A stretch of 64,000 nucleotides of DNA, taken from NCBI GenBank assembly GCA_037176885.1, contig JAWWNJ010000009.1, forward strand, positions 3,100,001-3,164,000, read 5' to 3'. The translations under genes and the position numbers were made by a program. The stretch is from Favolaschia claudopus. Its lineage: Eukaryota; Basidiomycota; Agaricomycetes; Agaricales; Mycenaceae. This document shows positions 40,371 to 52,900 of this stretch, in pieces; the stretch's first letter is position 1, and each line of letters begins with the position of its first letter. The notes beneath the pieces are model-generated. The model saw only the letters and a program-made list of their open reading frames with translations, was not told the DNA's origin and ran no database searches.

Positions 40371-42222
40371 ATGACCACCCACGCCGCGGTCGTCGACGAC
40401 CGAGACCCCACCATCGCCTACTCCGGGAGCTGGGGGCGGGCGGGCTCGTTGGAGGAGTTCGACGGCACGACGACGTTCTCGACGGGCCAGGGTGCCTCTG
40501 CGACGTTTCCCTTCGTTGGTGCGTACAGCACCTATCGTATCGTATCGCATTTTAATCACTCACCCGCTGCGCAGGAACGTCCGTCACCGTCTACGGCACC
40601 ATCGGCGCCCGCAACATCACCACCCAGCCCACCTGGACGTTCACCGTCGACGGCTCCCTCCTCGGTACATTCACGCCCACGCAGGGCATGACCGCCGACG
40701 TGCACCACCAAGCCCTCTGGACCTCGCCGTCGCTCTCCCTCAACGACGGCACGCACAATCTCGTCATCCAGCAGACCTCGGCGACCACCACGGGCGTGCT
40801 GTTTCTCGATTATATCATGTTTACTACCACCTCTGCGTCTGTGTCTGCGTACTTTGTCGACGATCGGGATACACGGATACAGTATAGCCCGGCGTGGCAG
40901 TTTTTTGGGTCGGATGGGGATTTTCAGCATACGTCCCAGGCGAGTCGGGCGCAGGGGGATTCGTTGACGTTGCAGTTTGACGGTGCGTTTGCTTTTTGCT
41001 ATTAGTCTCAATTTTTATTTATATATCTTTTTTTTATCCCAGGAAAGTCGATATCGTTCTACGGAGGCGTCACCTCAACGACGGTTAGCGCCTCCATGTC
41101 CATCGACGGTGGCCCGCCCACGGTCTGGGTCCCACCCACAACAGCCAGCCAGACGAATAATCTGATCTTCAATTCCGGGGATCTGACGCCGGGGACGCAT
41201 AAGCTCGTCGTTACCGCTGACAACGACCAGCCAGTGTGGGCGGATTACTTCCTCATCACACCCAACCCACCCGGGTCCGTCCAGTCCTCGTCATCAGCCA
41301 GATCGAGCTCTGCCTCCTCTTCCCCGTCGTCCATCGGCCCACAGCCGAATCGAAGCTCAAACTCGGGGAACGCGGTGCCGATAGGGACGATTGTGGGTGT
41401 GGTGGTGGGGATTGGGCTGCCTTTGCTTTTGGGTTTGAGTTTGTTTATTTGTCGGTGGAGGAAAAGGCGCGCGGAGGGAAGGGTGGGGGAGTGGTGGTGA
41501 TTTGCCACCTCAGAATCGTGCGTCTTCTTTCTTTCTTTCTTCTTTCTCTTTCTGAATCATGATCTCGTTAACCGCTCGCCGCAGAACCCCCACAAATGTC
41601 CACCGCCCCCGGTGCCCCCGGCCCCTCAGGCTCGTCGGGGTACGCTTCCGCCACCGGCGCCGTCGCCTCGTCCACCGGCGCCGGCCCCCCGCCCGTCCTC
41701 TCGCACGGCTACTCCTCCTCCGAGCTCGGCCCCTTCGCGACGCCGCGCCAGGAATACGCCGCACAGCCTGATTACAATCAAAATAACAGCTACTACGGCG
41801 GCGGCGGTCCCTCGCAGCACAGCGATCAAAACTCCACCTTCTCGCCTGCGTCTGCGTCTGCATCGCACTCGAACCCGCATCTGGCGTCTCCGGGCCATGG
41901 CCAGGCGCAGTCGTTTTCGGGGACGCTTCCTACGCCTTCCGTCTCCAATTCTAACTCGAATTCCGCGCCGTCAGCGCCGTCGGAAGATGGGATCGTTGCT
42001 GTGGATCGGGCGACGGGGGTCCCTCTCCCTGTACCTCCTTCACAGGGGCGGGGAGAGGGGAGGAGCGGGATGATCCCGAGTAACAAGTTGACGCGGGAGA
42101 TGGAGAGGGCAAGGCAGTGGCATGTCGCGACTGCGCCTTCGGTGTCGTCGTCTTCGGCGACGGGGGCGACGGGGCAGCAGAGGGAGAGTCATGGGGCGCC
42201 GCCGCCGGTTTATCAGGAGTAG
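40371..42222 (+). CDS. Single-pass membrane protein with two beta-sandwich-like repeats
   Basis: Exons 40371-40518, 40575-40982 and 41043-about 41518, then 41586-42222. Two similar extracellular repeats: VVDDRDPTIAYSGSWG ... and YFVDDRDTRIQYSPAWQFFG ..., each followed by a VTVYG/ISFYG strand pair and a DGTHNLVI/PGTHKLVV strand. A Ser-rich stem, a transmembrane segment (IGTIVGVVVGIGLPLLLGLS), RWRKRR, and a long Ser/Gly/Pro cytosolic tail ending PPPVYQE (PPxY). A large Agaricomycete family of unknown function, perhaps wall or surface sensors. In the G5 run at 41485-41489 one base is in excess: as written the frame stops at 41500; with one G fewer it continues through GSGGDLPPQN into exon 4. Confidence 0.7.
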
Positions 42223-42765
42223 TTGTTGTTGCGCTGCTTTGATATCTGCTATACCACGACACTTACCGTACCGAGTCTTCCTTCAGGAATCTCTGAAAAA
42301 GTTGTGACTCGCTGTAATCTCGCGAAATCTTTGTAACTCACCAGCGTTGGCATGATCATGACGAGCTTTCGTCGGCGCGCATGCCAGTGCCCCCTCCGTC
42401 CTCGTCGAGTATTCCTCCCCACTACGGGTGACTGCACCGAATCGACTTGCTTCAAGCTTCAAAGGCTAAGTGTCTTTGGACGTTTTCCGGTGAGAGTTCC
42501 GGTCCCGACTCCCCGGAGAACAGGGTTTGTGCATGAGCGGAACGCTCGGAGGTCACTGCAGGACTAAGACTCCTCTCTTCATCGTTTTCTTTATATTCTT
42601 TGGGCCAATGTGGTATCACGCCCGAGGATTTTCGCATTGCACCGGGAAGCTCAAAGGACCCTCATTCTCATCATGGTGCCGCTGGAGCACAATGCACAAA
42701 CGCCTCAATATAGTCCGGATCCGGCTCCATCCCCAAGTCTCCTCGACATTGTGCTACTTGGCTAC
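42223..42765. other. Intergenic between convergent genes
   Basis: 3' flanks of the membrane-protein gene (plus) and the F-box gene (minus). No gene or repeat was recognised. Confidence 0.5.
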
Positions 42766-44920
42766 TTACAACGCATCCTTCACCGTCCCCGCCCGCGCCG
42801 CCCCACCCACTCGCTCCCCATCCGTCAATATAATCCCCTTGCCGCGCAACACCTCCGATACCCGCACCCACTTGCTCCTTCGCACCTCTTGTCTGTGAAT
42901 TTAAAACAAACACACAAAACAACAAAACACATTGTTAGCAATTGATAGGGACAACGAACGAAGTTGGAAAGAAGGGAAATAGAGCTAAACTCACTCAGAC
43001 GTCGGCCAACGCCACCCTTTGGCCTGCACCTCCCGCAACGCAGGAAAGTTTTCAGGATCGAGGTTCGTGAAGGATTCGATGACCGCGGGTGTTGGGTCGC
43101 CCCTAAAAACAGAAAAGAATTAATCCCTATATCGACCGCATGCGTAATGGTTGAAAGGGCGTAGATACTTACAGTCTATAATCGAACTGAATCACTTGCA
43201 GAGTATCGTGTTCGCTAGTATCCGTGATGAGTTCTTCGCCGGCGTCCTAGACGTGAGTTGATAAGAAACAGGAATCGATTAGTCGCAGTGAATGACGAGT
43301 GCCCTAAAAAAGTACGAACACACCTCATAACCCTCCGTAGGTCTCTCAATTTCAAGACATCTCAACAATGGGCATGCTTCCATCACATCTATACCCTCAA
43401 GTATATCGATCGGAGCTGAGAGGTGCAATAATTTGCTTCCGTGTACGTCTAAGAAACCGAACGCTCCAACGCGGTCGACCTTCCATGAAATATACACTTC
43501 GCGCAGAGAAGGGAGCCTGCGATTGCACGAAAATACAATGACAGATAAATCAGCCACAGCAACAACCAATGACAATGAGACAGACGCACGAGAAAGGAGT
43601 AACAGCCTCCAAAAACACCTCCGCGTCGCCGTGGATCTGCAACTCGACGAGGTGATCGAGCGTCGAAGGAAGCACTGGGAGAGCAGGAGACGCTGCTATG
43701 CATCCAGATTCGCACCAATTTAGGTCGCGTAGGGATGGGAACGATGTGAGGATGCTGAGATCGAGTGGGATGCGTTCGGTGGAGAGGTGCGGTTTTTTCC
43801 GTGTATGCGTTTAATCGCAACAGATTTTCACTTGACGGGGCGTCCGCTAATTCGTAGAGTTGGGTGAGGTCCTGAGCGCTGGCTGAGGTTGGTGGGGATG
43901 ACGATTGGTCGGCGGGGGGTGCGGGCTGGGAGGGCGCCGTTGGCGGAGGGGGATACTCAGGGAGCGTGCTGTAGAAAATTCAGAAAATGAAAAGCGGATG
44001 ATGAGCGCATACCTATACGTTACGAATCTTTTGAGTCTCTCATCGTTGAACCTATTCACGTCCTCTTGGAAAGATCGCAGCAGAGTGCGATACAGCCCGA
44101 CCATATCCTTGAGCTCGTCGTCACGACCACGAAAGTGATCGGGGTATGTGAAGTGCAAGGCCTTAAGGGTGGGCAAGGCGACTAAGAGCCGGAGGTTGGG
44201 AGGAAACGCATTCCCCCATTCCGCAAGCACCGTTTGAAGACTCGGAGACCTGGATAAACCTAAACCCAGAGCTTCCCCGCGCCTACGAGCAACCAAGCCC
44301 TCGTCGCCGCTCAAATCGTACAGGTAAGGAAACTCGAAGGTTGTCTACGTGAATATGACAGAATCAGATAAACGAAGCAAAAGTTTCAGAGAATAATCAC
44401 CCACCAGATTATTCCACTGCGGGATGACCGCCAGAAGTGCTTTGAAAAGCTTCTTGTTTCGATTGTTGTCTCTGAGTTTATCGACTAGGATAACTCGCTG
44501 TGGATTGATGCACGAGAGGCCGCTGCATAAGCCCGTAGGTGTATCACTCCCCCAGACATCAAGCGTCATGTAAAACTCCGTGATGTTGGGAGAACATCGT
44601 AAGATATTGTGCATCGCGTCGCCGAACCCGCCCTCGAGACGAAGCTTCTTGATGAAGAGTTCAAAGTCTTCGTTTGCTTGGAGAACGGCTTCGAGAGCGG
44701 CTGCTTGCGCTGTGGTGCGAAGGAGGACGACGCTGTAGAGCAGGGGTGTTGCGATGCGGAGCCAGGCTTTGCAAACGAGTAGGTAGGTCGATGAGGAGAA
44801 GCCAGGAGCTAAGAGTGGCTTCGAGCGCCGGTCGTCGAAAACGTCGTCTGAGAGCTGGAGCAAGGGAGTGAGGATTTCCGATAGAATCTCGTCGGGAATG
44901 TGGATGTCCAAGCACATCAT
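42766..44920 (-). CDS. F-box/LRR-like protein
   Basis: Multi-exon gene starting MCLDIHIPDEILSEIL (44920 or 44917), an F-box-like helix set (LLVCKAWLRIATPLLYSVVL) followed by leucine-rich segments: NLRLLVALPTLKALHFTYP, LPSLREVYISWKVDRVGAFG, and ACPLLRCLEIERPTEGYE. The end reads FPALREVQAKGWRWPTSE, then across an intron QEVRRSKWVRVSEVLRGKG and GTVKDAL, with the stop at 42766. F-box proteins are substrate adaptors of SCF ubiquitin ligases; LRR-type ones are greatly expanded in mushrooms. Exact inner exon borders (43.2-44.3 kb) were not all resolved. Confidence 0.65.
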
Positions 44921-45149
44921 GGTGGTAAGAGGAAAACGTCAGCGCACTCGGCAATCAGGAAACTGGACATCTGCGGAATCGTAACCCTAACCTTGCACTA
45001 ACCTACTCCTGGTTCAAACAGTTTGAAACACAGCGGATGCACCACGGATGCACGATATCGAAAGGGGATGACCATATGGATTGTTAGTTCATTTTTTGAC
45101 GAACAGAAGAGGCAATCCGAGTCGTATAAGAAACTATCAATCCGCTCAA

Positions 45150-45965
45150 TTATTCGACCCACAAGCCGTTCTTCTTGTGCCAGCTCTCAAGCGATTCCTT
45201 TCCGTACTTGTCGTACACATCCTTCGCGCCCTCGGGGAGACGCACATGCTCGGGTTTGCTGTTGTTGAGGATGCATACCTGCATATAATTTAGCACCCAG
45301 TTACGAGTGAGGAAAATGCATACAAGTGTCTCCGGCGTTTTGAGGGGGCGAGTCAATCGCAGAGGCAAATGGATGAACGAGCTCCGGCCTGAGAATCGTG
45401 AAGGAATATAGAGCGAGGCTCAGCGAGCAGCCTCAGCAGAGAAACCCCTTACCAGGACTTGTCATACAGCCAAAGCATTGCGGAACATTTAGAGCAAAAG
45501 CTTCTTTCCGAGGAGGCGATGGATTCCTCTGGCGTATCCCGGTTCAGTACGGCTTTGTAAACACTATTGAATGAACATCAAGTGAGAAAGCGGCTCAAAA
45601 GGCAAAACAGGTGGAAAACCGACGATATAAACTCCTTCCCCTTCTCGATCTCCAAGGTCTCGTAGAAACCGCCCAGGTTGATCGAGCCGCCAACACCCCC
45701 GACTTTGCGGCAGATCGAACAAAGACAGAGCTTGGCGAAAGTATCAGCGGGAGAAAACGAAAAATACGGAGAAGATTTTGAGTGTCTGGGTCGATATCTG
45801 AGACCAGATCGGTTCCATCGCGTAGTGAATGGGACGGCGACTTGGGACGCTGAAAACGAGCGAATTCTTGCCATTCAAGCTCACCTGGTAGGGAACAGCA
45901 CTACTGGATTGCAGGGAGAAGCGAATTGTGCCGCAATGGCAGCTTCCTTTCAGTTCAACGGGCAT
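45150..45965 (-). CDS. GFA / CENP-V family enzyme
   Basis: Five exons. First 45965-45885 (MPVELKGSCHCGTIRFSL), then after a 154-nt intron LCLCSICRKVGGVGGSINLG, next VYKAVLNRDTPEE and RSFCSKCSAMLWLYD, then WPELVHPFASAI, and a last exon ending HKKNGLWVE at 45150. The CHCG, CSIC and FCSKC cysteines are the zinc ligands of the glutathione-dependent formaldehyde-activating (GFA) fold. Family members bind S-hydroxymethyl glutathione or act as other carbon-sulfur lyases; the exact substrate here is unknown. The first intron is long for this genome. Confidence 0.8.
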
Positions 45966-46822
45966 CGAGATGGAGGGAGAGAGCAAGTCAGAAGCATCAA
46001 GTAACCGACGTCATCTCAATAAGCCCGCTAATTCACACAGATTTGTTCCAGACTCATAGCTGGGTCAAGGCTGAGTTCGGTTCGAAATCAGACTCCTCAC
46101 TTATTATTTGAGGTAAAACCCAACTTCTTGTGGTGCTGTGGAGGGAGACGCGTGAATTGATGTGGACTGCCAAGAAGGAAGCTATCCACGTGATCGCGTT
46201 ATGATCAACTATTTTTGATTTGTTGATCGCACTGTTTGCTCTTAGCCACGACACGACAATTATGAGTGAGTCGGAGTTTTTCGTCTGATTGATTTGCTTG
46301 GAAGTTCCTGAAGTTCTGACTTTAGCGCCCATCAGCCACGCCCAAGGCCTCACCCAAGAGTCCAAAATTTGGCTTCAACTTGAAGCGCACTGGCGCACTG
46401 TGTCAAGTAACTCAAGTTTGGTGTTCAATGCTCGACTTAAACTTCTGAGCAACACGCAATCTTGATCATAAATCTACCATCCTTCAGTTGAACAGAACAT
46501 CTAACATCCTCTTGACATCCTCCCGATCTTTCTTATGCCGTTCGGCGGCCCCGTGGCAAAATTATCGTATCCTGACCTGGAGGGAAATTCGGTGAGTTTT
46601 AACGAGTCCAAGTCGGAGGATTTTTTGAACAGAGGGTGCGTCGGCCATTTGTGTCTCTCGAATGACTGGGCCTTCACTAATGCTGGATGAGAAATACGCC
46701 GTCGACGCCGGCCCGCTCACACAGTGGTTATTGATAGTTCCCGCTGACAACAGCACTATAAAAATGGCTGCTGGATGGGATGAGGCGAGGCGCCTCTCAC
46801 CCCTCCCTTGCTCTCTCCCACC
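45966..46822. other. Intergenic, no gene seen
   Basis: Upstream regions of two divergent genes. A 103-aa minus-strand frame (46365-46054) has no domain and poor codon coherence. CCACCATGACC precedes the next start codon, a good Kozak context. Confidence 0.45.
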
Positions 46823-49386
46823 ATGACCACTGCGTATACACGTCTGGATGACCCGTCCGACGCCGAGCACTACAGCCCATTTCTAAACCGCACTTCTGAC
46901 GGGGACGCCCAAATACTGGTGGATGACAGCAAAGGTGAAGAGGAGGAGAAACCAGTAGCTTTTGGATCCTTTGGCCATCGAAGAACTCCATCGCTCAGGT
47001 ACGATAATGTTGAAGTAACACGATTCAAAGCATGCTGATGAAAGGCGTAAAGAAAAATCTTCTCCTTGAGATTTCTTCGCAGATTGGTCGGCTGGCCTGG
47101 CGTTGCGATCTTGGGCCAACTTATACTTCAAACGTTGGCTTGGGGTTTTTTCGCGTTGTTGCAAGTCAAAGGGGCGATAGCTGCTCCGTACAAGCTGGTT
47201 ACATGGGCATACGCAAATCCCCATACACTACAATGGATCACGACTCAAGTGTCAATAATACTTTCGTTCTTCTCGACGCTGTGAGTCCAAATTCATTTGT
47301 CCTTCTCAAACTCAAAGCATTCCAGTCTACTCTCTTGGGCTATCCGTCAATCAATTACTCTACATTTACGTGGGGACGGAATGTCTCTCGTGGCGTTCAT
47401 CTCTTACATTCGAATCTCGTCTCGAGCCCTCATCCTCAACCGCCGGAATCTCAAGCTTAGTGCAATGGCTGTTCTCATAATCATTTTGACGGGTGTACAG
47501 ACCGCAGGGTAAGTTGATCTTTTTATACTGTGCTGCATCTCGATTTCGATGTCTTGGATGAACGTCTTTTCAGATGGAGCGCTCTGATCTCGCCCCAGAC
47601 TATCGTCAAAGATACTCCCTTAATAGGACAAGAACTCGATGTTACAAGCTCTTTTCTAACGCGAAAGGACCCTACCGTGGATAGTTGTGTTGAGTATGGA
47701 AGTGAGTGACTCGACCTTCAAAATATTTGCTTAACCTGAGTCGATGCATCAGTGAACGGGTTTATGATTGGGCAAACGGAAAGCGGGTATACCGCTCTCA
47801 AGGGGAAATTAGGTTATCCCGCAACATTCATGGTGATGGACCAGGTGTTCAACGTGACTACAGGTTGGGTTTTACTTCTTGCTAGTTCTTTCCGCACCTT
47901 AACCTCAAATCAAATGCAAGGTGGTATACTGCCGCTTACTCTTCAGCCTATCAGTACGCGCACATACTTCCTGGGCGCTACCGCTATGCCCATCAGTATC
48001 AAACCGAAGTGGGACTTACCTAGGGGCTTGGCGGCGACCTATTCGCTAGTGCAACAGGGTAAGGGGCACATGTGAAGAGTACATTGAAACTGATCTATCA
48101 TATATAGGCTTCACCGCCGACGTTTCTTGTCGACCCTGGCAAGGGGACACAGACCAATCGGCGCCTCCATTGAACCTTGACACGGGGATTATGACACAGT
48201 CGAGTCTCGATGATCAAAAATTCAGGAACTCGGCAAATAATATAACTTTTGCGTTCTTGTCCTCCGATTGTCCGAACATGGACGTGGAATGTAAAGTGCT
48301 CAATAATTTTTATCTCAGACTTCGCTGAATGATGACCATTAGTTCCGCTAAATCACAGCCAGATATACACCACCACCGGCTTTCCAAATTATATCTCCAT
48401 GATTGCTTGTCCAGCAGGAGATAGCATAGGTATGTTTCATCGATTTCAGGGCATCCTCCTCTCTCAAGACAAAGAAAAAGAGCTGATCTTCAACGCTGGA
48501 TCCAATGGCACATACTATTTCTTGGACACCACCATTTGTACCGTAAAACCCCGAATAACTCGAGTCCGAGTCTCCTATTCGGATACGATAAATATCACAT
48601 CGGCAGTCTACGCTGACACGAACCTGGATATTACGGGTCCAGCAACGATGGCTGCAACGCAAGCACTTTTTTACATGGCCTTCTACTCGCAAGGTGTCAT
48701 GTCCAATACGATGGGGGAGCAGCTCCTGTCCAGTATTTTAGACGTCGATGGAATATATTACTCGGAGAAGACCATTCTGCAGTCTTTGGTCAATCTGATT
48801 GGTATTTTGAGCATCTGTTTTTTCGTGTCTAATGCTTATCAGGAAACCTACGTTCGTGGAGTGACTGAATTCAGTTCAACGGTTAGTTGTTTGCGCTGTT
48901 TATTACTTGGCGTAACCATCATCAACCCTAGATATTCCGAGCTTGTCTGTCAAGCAACAAAACCTTCATGGAATCGCTGCCCTCTTCCGCCAAAATGAAC
49001 ATCAGCGAAGGAATGCACTATACCCAGACCATTGGCTGGAAGCGCACCGCAGCCGGCATCACTTTACTGCAACTGCTACCCGGAGCCATCATAGCCTTTG
49101 TGACGATATACGCCGTCGTCGTCGCCGTTGCCAGTACGCACCATATAGAAGATTTACGGGGTGATTATTTCGACCCTTCCGATCCGATGCATCTCGTAGC
49201 AGCTTCTGCTGCCGGTGGGATGGACCATGTGTTCAAGTCGATAACAGAGAAAGATCTGGATGCTGCCGCTGACATCAACGTCTATTTGGGAAATATTCCG
49301 GGAAGGGGCCCTGGTTTAGTGAGAAGTCGTGGTAAGTTGTATCTTAGTGCCTTTCTTTGTCTCACTGGTGTTCGTATTTAGCCTAG
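46823..49386 (+). CDS. Multipass membrane protein, unknown function
   Basis: About ten exons. Acidic cytosolic start ([18 protein letters not shown]), TM segments [30 protein letters not shown] and [18 protein letters not shown], then a long ectodomain with several N-x-S/T sites ([37 protein letters not shown]), a TM-like [14 protein letters not shown], and near the end [20 protein letters not shown]. Final residues VRSRA, stop at 49384-49386. The layout (TMs, Cys-containing ectodomain, TMs) matches a group of Agaricomycete hypothetical membrane proteins. Function unknown. Several splice donors read well; not every border was fixed. Confidence 0.65.
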
Positions 49387-49752
49387 GATTTGGATCCGCA
49401 CCGAGACCGTTGGTCATGTCTCGGGCATATTTCAGAAGCCAGTAAATTAATTGATTGAGAACATTGCGACTCGGTCGACATGATTTGGGGCAGATAGCGT
49501 CGGAATCTCTTTGAACTTGAACATGCTTTGCAATACATTCTACGGTTCAACTTTTCGCGCGCCGAACTGCCATTTCTTGATATCTCGTTGCATTCGACCA
49601 GTTGAAGGCTTGTAGCTCGGTTCAGTGAATAGGGACCGGATCTTATCTGAATTGCGTCAACGCCTTCAATTTTGAACACAAGCACTTCAAGTTGGATTCG
49701 CAGAAAAACATCACATGAGCTGTAGACTAATGGCACAACATCAGCGACTCCC
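49387..49752. other. Intergenic between convergent genes
   Basis: 366 bp of 3' flank for the membrane protein (plus) and the aldo-keto reductase (minus). Nothing else recognised. Confidence 0.5.
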
Positions 49753-51300
49753 CTAATCCTTCGAATTCTTGATAGGTTGGATAACAGGCTGGAAGGCAAG
49801 ATGAGCGGCATTGCCGAGGAGGAAGCCAGGCTTCGTGCCATCTCCCTGCGAGAGCTATGAGCATTTCGAGTAAATCGATGATAGAAAAGGATCAAACACA
49901 CAATCATATTGGTGGGGAAGCCAGGGTCGAAGGGAACAACACCTTCCAGGAAGGCGATTTGCTCAGACGAAAGGTTGATATCGAGTGCCTCGATGTTAGC
50001 TGTCAGCTGTTCGACCTTGCGCCCACCGATCAGTGGGAAGCAGTATGGGACTTTGGCCAACACGTATGCGATAGCAACTGTGCGGCAGTTAGACATAAAG
50101 TTAGCCCAAGGAAGAAAGAAACAGACGTGCCTGCGGTGAGACTCTTCGTGCCGACCTCTCCCGCGACCTTCTCTAACGCGTACGAGATCTTCTTTTCGTC
50201 TTCGTTGCGCTCCCAGTCCGGTGTGAAGAAAGTGCGGCCCTTTTCGCCGGTTTGGCGGCGTCGATCCTCTTCGGCATCCGTGCGGAATTTGCCCCCGCCG
50301 ATGACGTTCCAGGGAGCAAGAGCGAGGCCTGGATGATGGTCAATAAAGGGGTTGATTTTGTAGAAAGGAAGGGAGGGAGGGAGGGACGAAGGGATGGAGA
50401 AAATAAAGAAGCAGAAGCAGTCGTACATACCCATGGAGCGACACATGGGGATGATTTCGCGCTCGAACGAGCGGTCGAGAACGTTCCATTTGCCTTGATA
50501 GATCACGAAGGGGGTTTTGCTGTGATCAGTTGCGTATTGATTTGCGCGAGAGACGATCCATGCGGGCGTGTTGGAGATTCCCTGCACCGTGTCAGCGATT
50601 GATGAAAAGTCCGGGATTGACCAAGGTCTATCAAAGGTCTATGCTTACCAGGTACAGGACCTTCCCTTGAACGACAAGGTTGTGAAGCCCGTTCATCACC
50701 TCCTCGACGCTGCTATCCCAGTCCCAAAAGTGGACATAGAGGATGTCGATGTAAGATGTGCGGAGTTTCTTGAGACTGAGGTCGACGCTGATGTTCATGG
50801 ATTTGAGGTTGTTTCCGACGTAGTTGATCTTTTGAATAACCGATTTGTCGTGGCGTTTGAAGTGGGTGGAGTACTAGGGCAAACAGAGAGTTATTCCACG
50901 CGACGCCGAACTACGTTGAGAAGAAGTACGAACCTTGGTCGCGATAACGAGCTGGTCACGGATCCCCCGTTTTTCAGCCCATTCGCCGATGATTTTCTCT
51001 GAGCTTTCGTCCTGACTTCATTGCCAGAGCAATAATCAGCGAGCAGAAACGCCGGCGATAAATCGATTCGACTTACTAGGTATTTGCGGTGTCGATAAAA
51101 TTTCCGCCCTTGTCGAAATAGGCGTCGAGGAGCTTGAAGCTGGACTCGACATCCATAGCACCCATTTCAGCCCAAGACGCGTCGCCGATGTTCATAGCAC
51201 CGAGCTGGAGGGGCGAGACATGTATTCCGGCGAGGGGAGATAGTTTGCGGTAAACAGCGAGCTTAGACGGAGGTGCGGGAGGAGGTGCCCAGAATGCCAT
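49753..51300 (-). CDS. Aldo-keto reductase, aryl-alcohol dehydrogenase type
   Basis: Starts [20 protein letters not shown] at 51300. Later exons carry [32 protein letters not shown] (Asp and Tyr of the AKR active site), [12 protein letters not shown] (Lys), [20 protein letters not shown] (His), [51 protein letters not shown], and the end [17 protein letters not shown] with the stop at 49753. The catalytic Asp-Tyr-Lys-His set is visible. Family: NADP-dependent aryl-alcohol dehydrogenases (AKR9-like) reducing aromatic aldehydes, relevant to lignin metabolism. Six or seven exons; frames intact. Confidence 0.85.
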
Positions 51301-52900
51301 GTCGAGGAGTTGCTCGAGTTCTGCAAATTGAGAGAATAGGCAGGAGTATATATACCTGGGTCCACAATTTGTTTGTTCGCCCTACACAAACATTGCTTAG
51401 AGATGCAAATTCGGTAGCAGTGGGACCTTCAATGTGAGAATGGTGCATTCGCCGCGTTCACATCCGAATGTTGCTTAGAAAGCGGTAATCGCGATGACCT
51501 ATCTTCGGTTCGTGAGCCGAGAGCAAGGATTGGCTGAATAAGGCAGGCACGAACCTCTGTCTTCAATGCCTGAGGCTTCGATCGATCTTGAGTATCGAAA
51601 TTTATGTGCATGTCCACCATATCGATGGACGCCAACGAGTCAATTCCGTGAAGAGAGGACTGCGCAGTGCCCAACTTGAAGACGCAGAGCGAGCCCCTGT
51701 CGTCTGAGAGTCGTGTCAGTATGACATCAGTAGCGTTGCGCGCAATTTTTCAATACGGGGTAAGGACTGTGCCTTGGTGCATGAGTCTCAGTTCTAAGCA
51801 AACATCGGTATCAGTTAGATACTGTACCGACTGGTTCAAATGCAGAGGGCACATTGGGAATCGGACCACGAGCGGCTTCGGGATTCCTGCAGCTGGTTTT
51901 GAGCCTGTTCAACGATCGAGCCGCAAACACACCACATAGATACGAACCATATCAGAACGCGCATCGCGAACGCGAAAGTTGAAACACACTCGAACCTCGT
52001 GACCGTGATTCAAACTCCGCTTCCTTGCCGGCGCGGCTTCATGGTTTGAAAAATTGATAGCTCTGGGAATTGTCCTCAGTATTTTGTTCAGAGGATCCGA
52101 ACCGCTTCATATACCTACGTTACCTTTGACTTGGAGACCGAGCATCAAAAGAACTTGTCGCTTGAATATGCAATTTACATGCCCGCCACGATACGAGGAC
52201 TTGAAAACAAGGAACGCAGACGAGATGAGCATATGGTTGGGAAAGATACATTGAGTATGCGACAAGATCTTACCTGTGGCTCCTTTGGAAACGCTTTCAT
52301 TAGGAAATGGGCATAGAATTTGACTTCAATTTCTATTCCATCTCCGTCAGTATACCGCGCAAAATCTCTCATCCCGATGCGTTTCGATGCGCATTGCTAA
52401 AGCTATCGAGATGGATACGAAAGGTGGTTAGCTTTGGTACATCGAAGACAGCGTTCCTTCGTTCTATAAGTGCAGAATTCAAAGAATAGCGTAAAAGCGC
52501 ACGCACCCAAAGCTCTTATCAAGCATCCGAATATTTAACCCCAGTACTAGTATGACTCGGAGTATTTGCCCAGGAGACCCCATCATTGAATATCACGGAG
52601 AAAGCAACTTTTCCACCAAGGTTCCAGAATTCACAGGCAGGGGAATTCGAAATGTCGAATGATCGGTGAGGGACTTCATAGCTATAGGAAGGTAGCACAT
52701 AGTTTGTTTGACCAGCATGGTTTTGTCCAAGATGAACGAGAAGAGGAGAGTTCCCAAGAAGGTTCCCCAAATCGACGTGGTGGTTGGGAAACAAAAGACG
52801 AACTTACGTCACTGTTTATATCTGCGTCCAAGCCTCTGGGGTCCCGGCACCTTCGGCAACCTAACTTGCCGTTAACCACCAAACCACGACGCTCTGGCGA
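51301..52900. other. 1.6-kb stretch without a supported gene
   Basis: Upstream flank of the aldo-keto reductase and an AT-richer stretch at 51.9-52.6 kb. Short frames occur on both strands; none shows a domain or consistent splicing. Confidence 0.4.

Noticed and set aside
40259..40555. Arg/Pro-rich shadow frames over the 40-42 kb membrane protein gene
   Set aside because: They are off-frame readings of GC-rich coding sequence whose true frame has repeated domains and a transmembrane segment.
47743..47750. GATGCATC in the multipass membrane protein gene (also at 13425 and 49186)
   Set aside because: Single copies without the CGCTCAC extension or hairpin blocks; chance occurrences of an 8-mer are expected in 64 kb.
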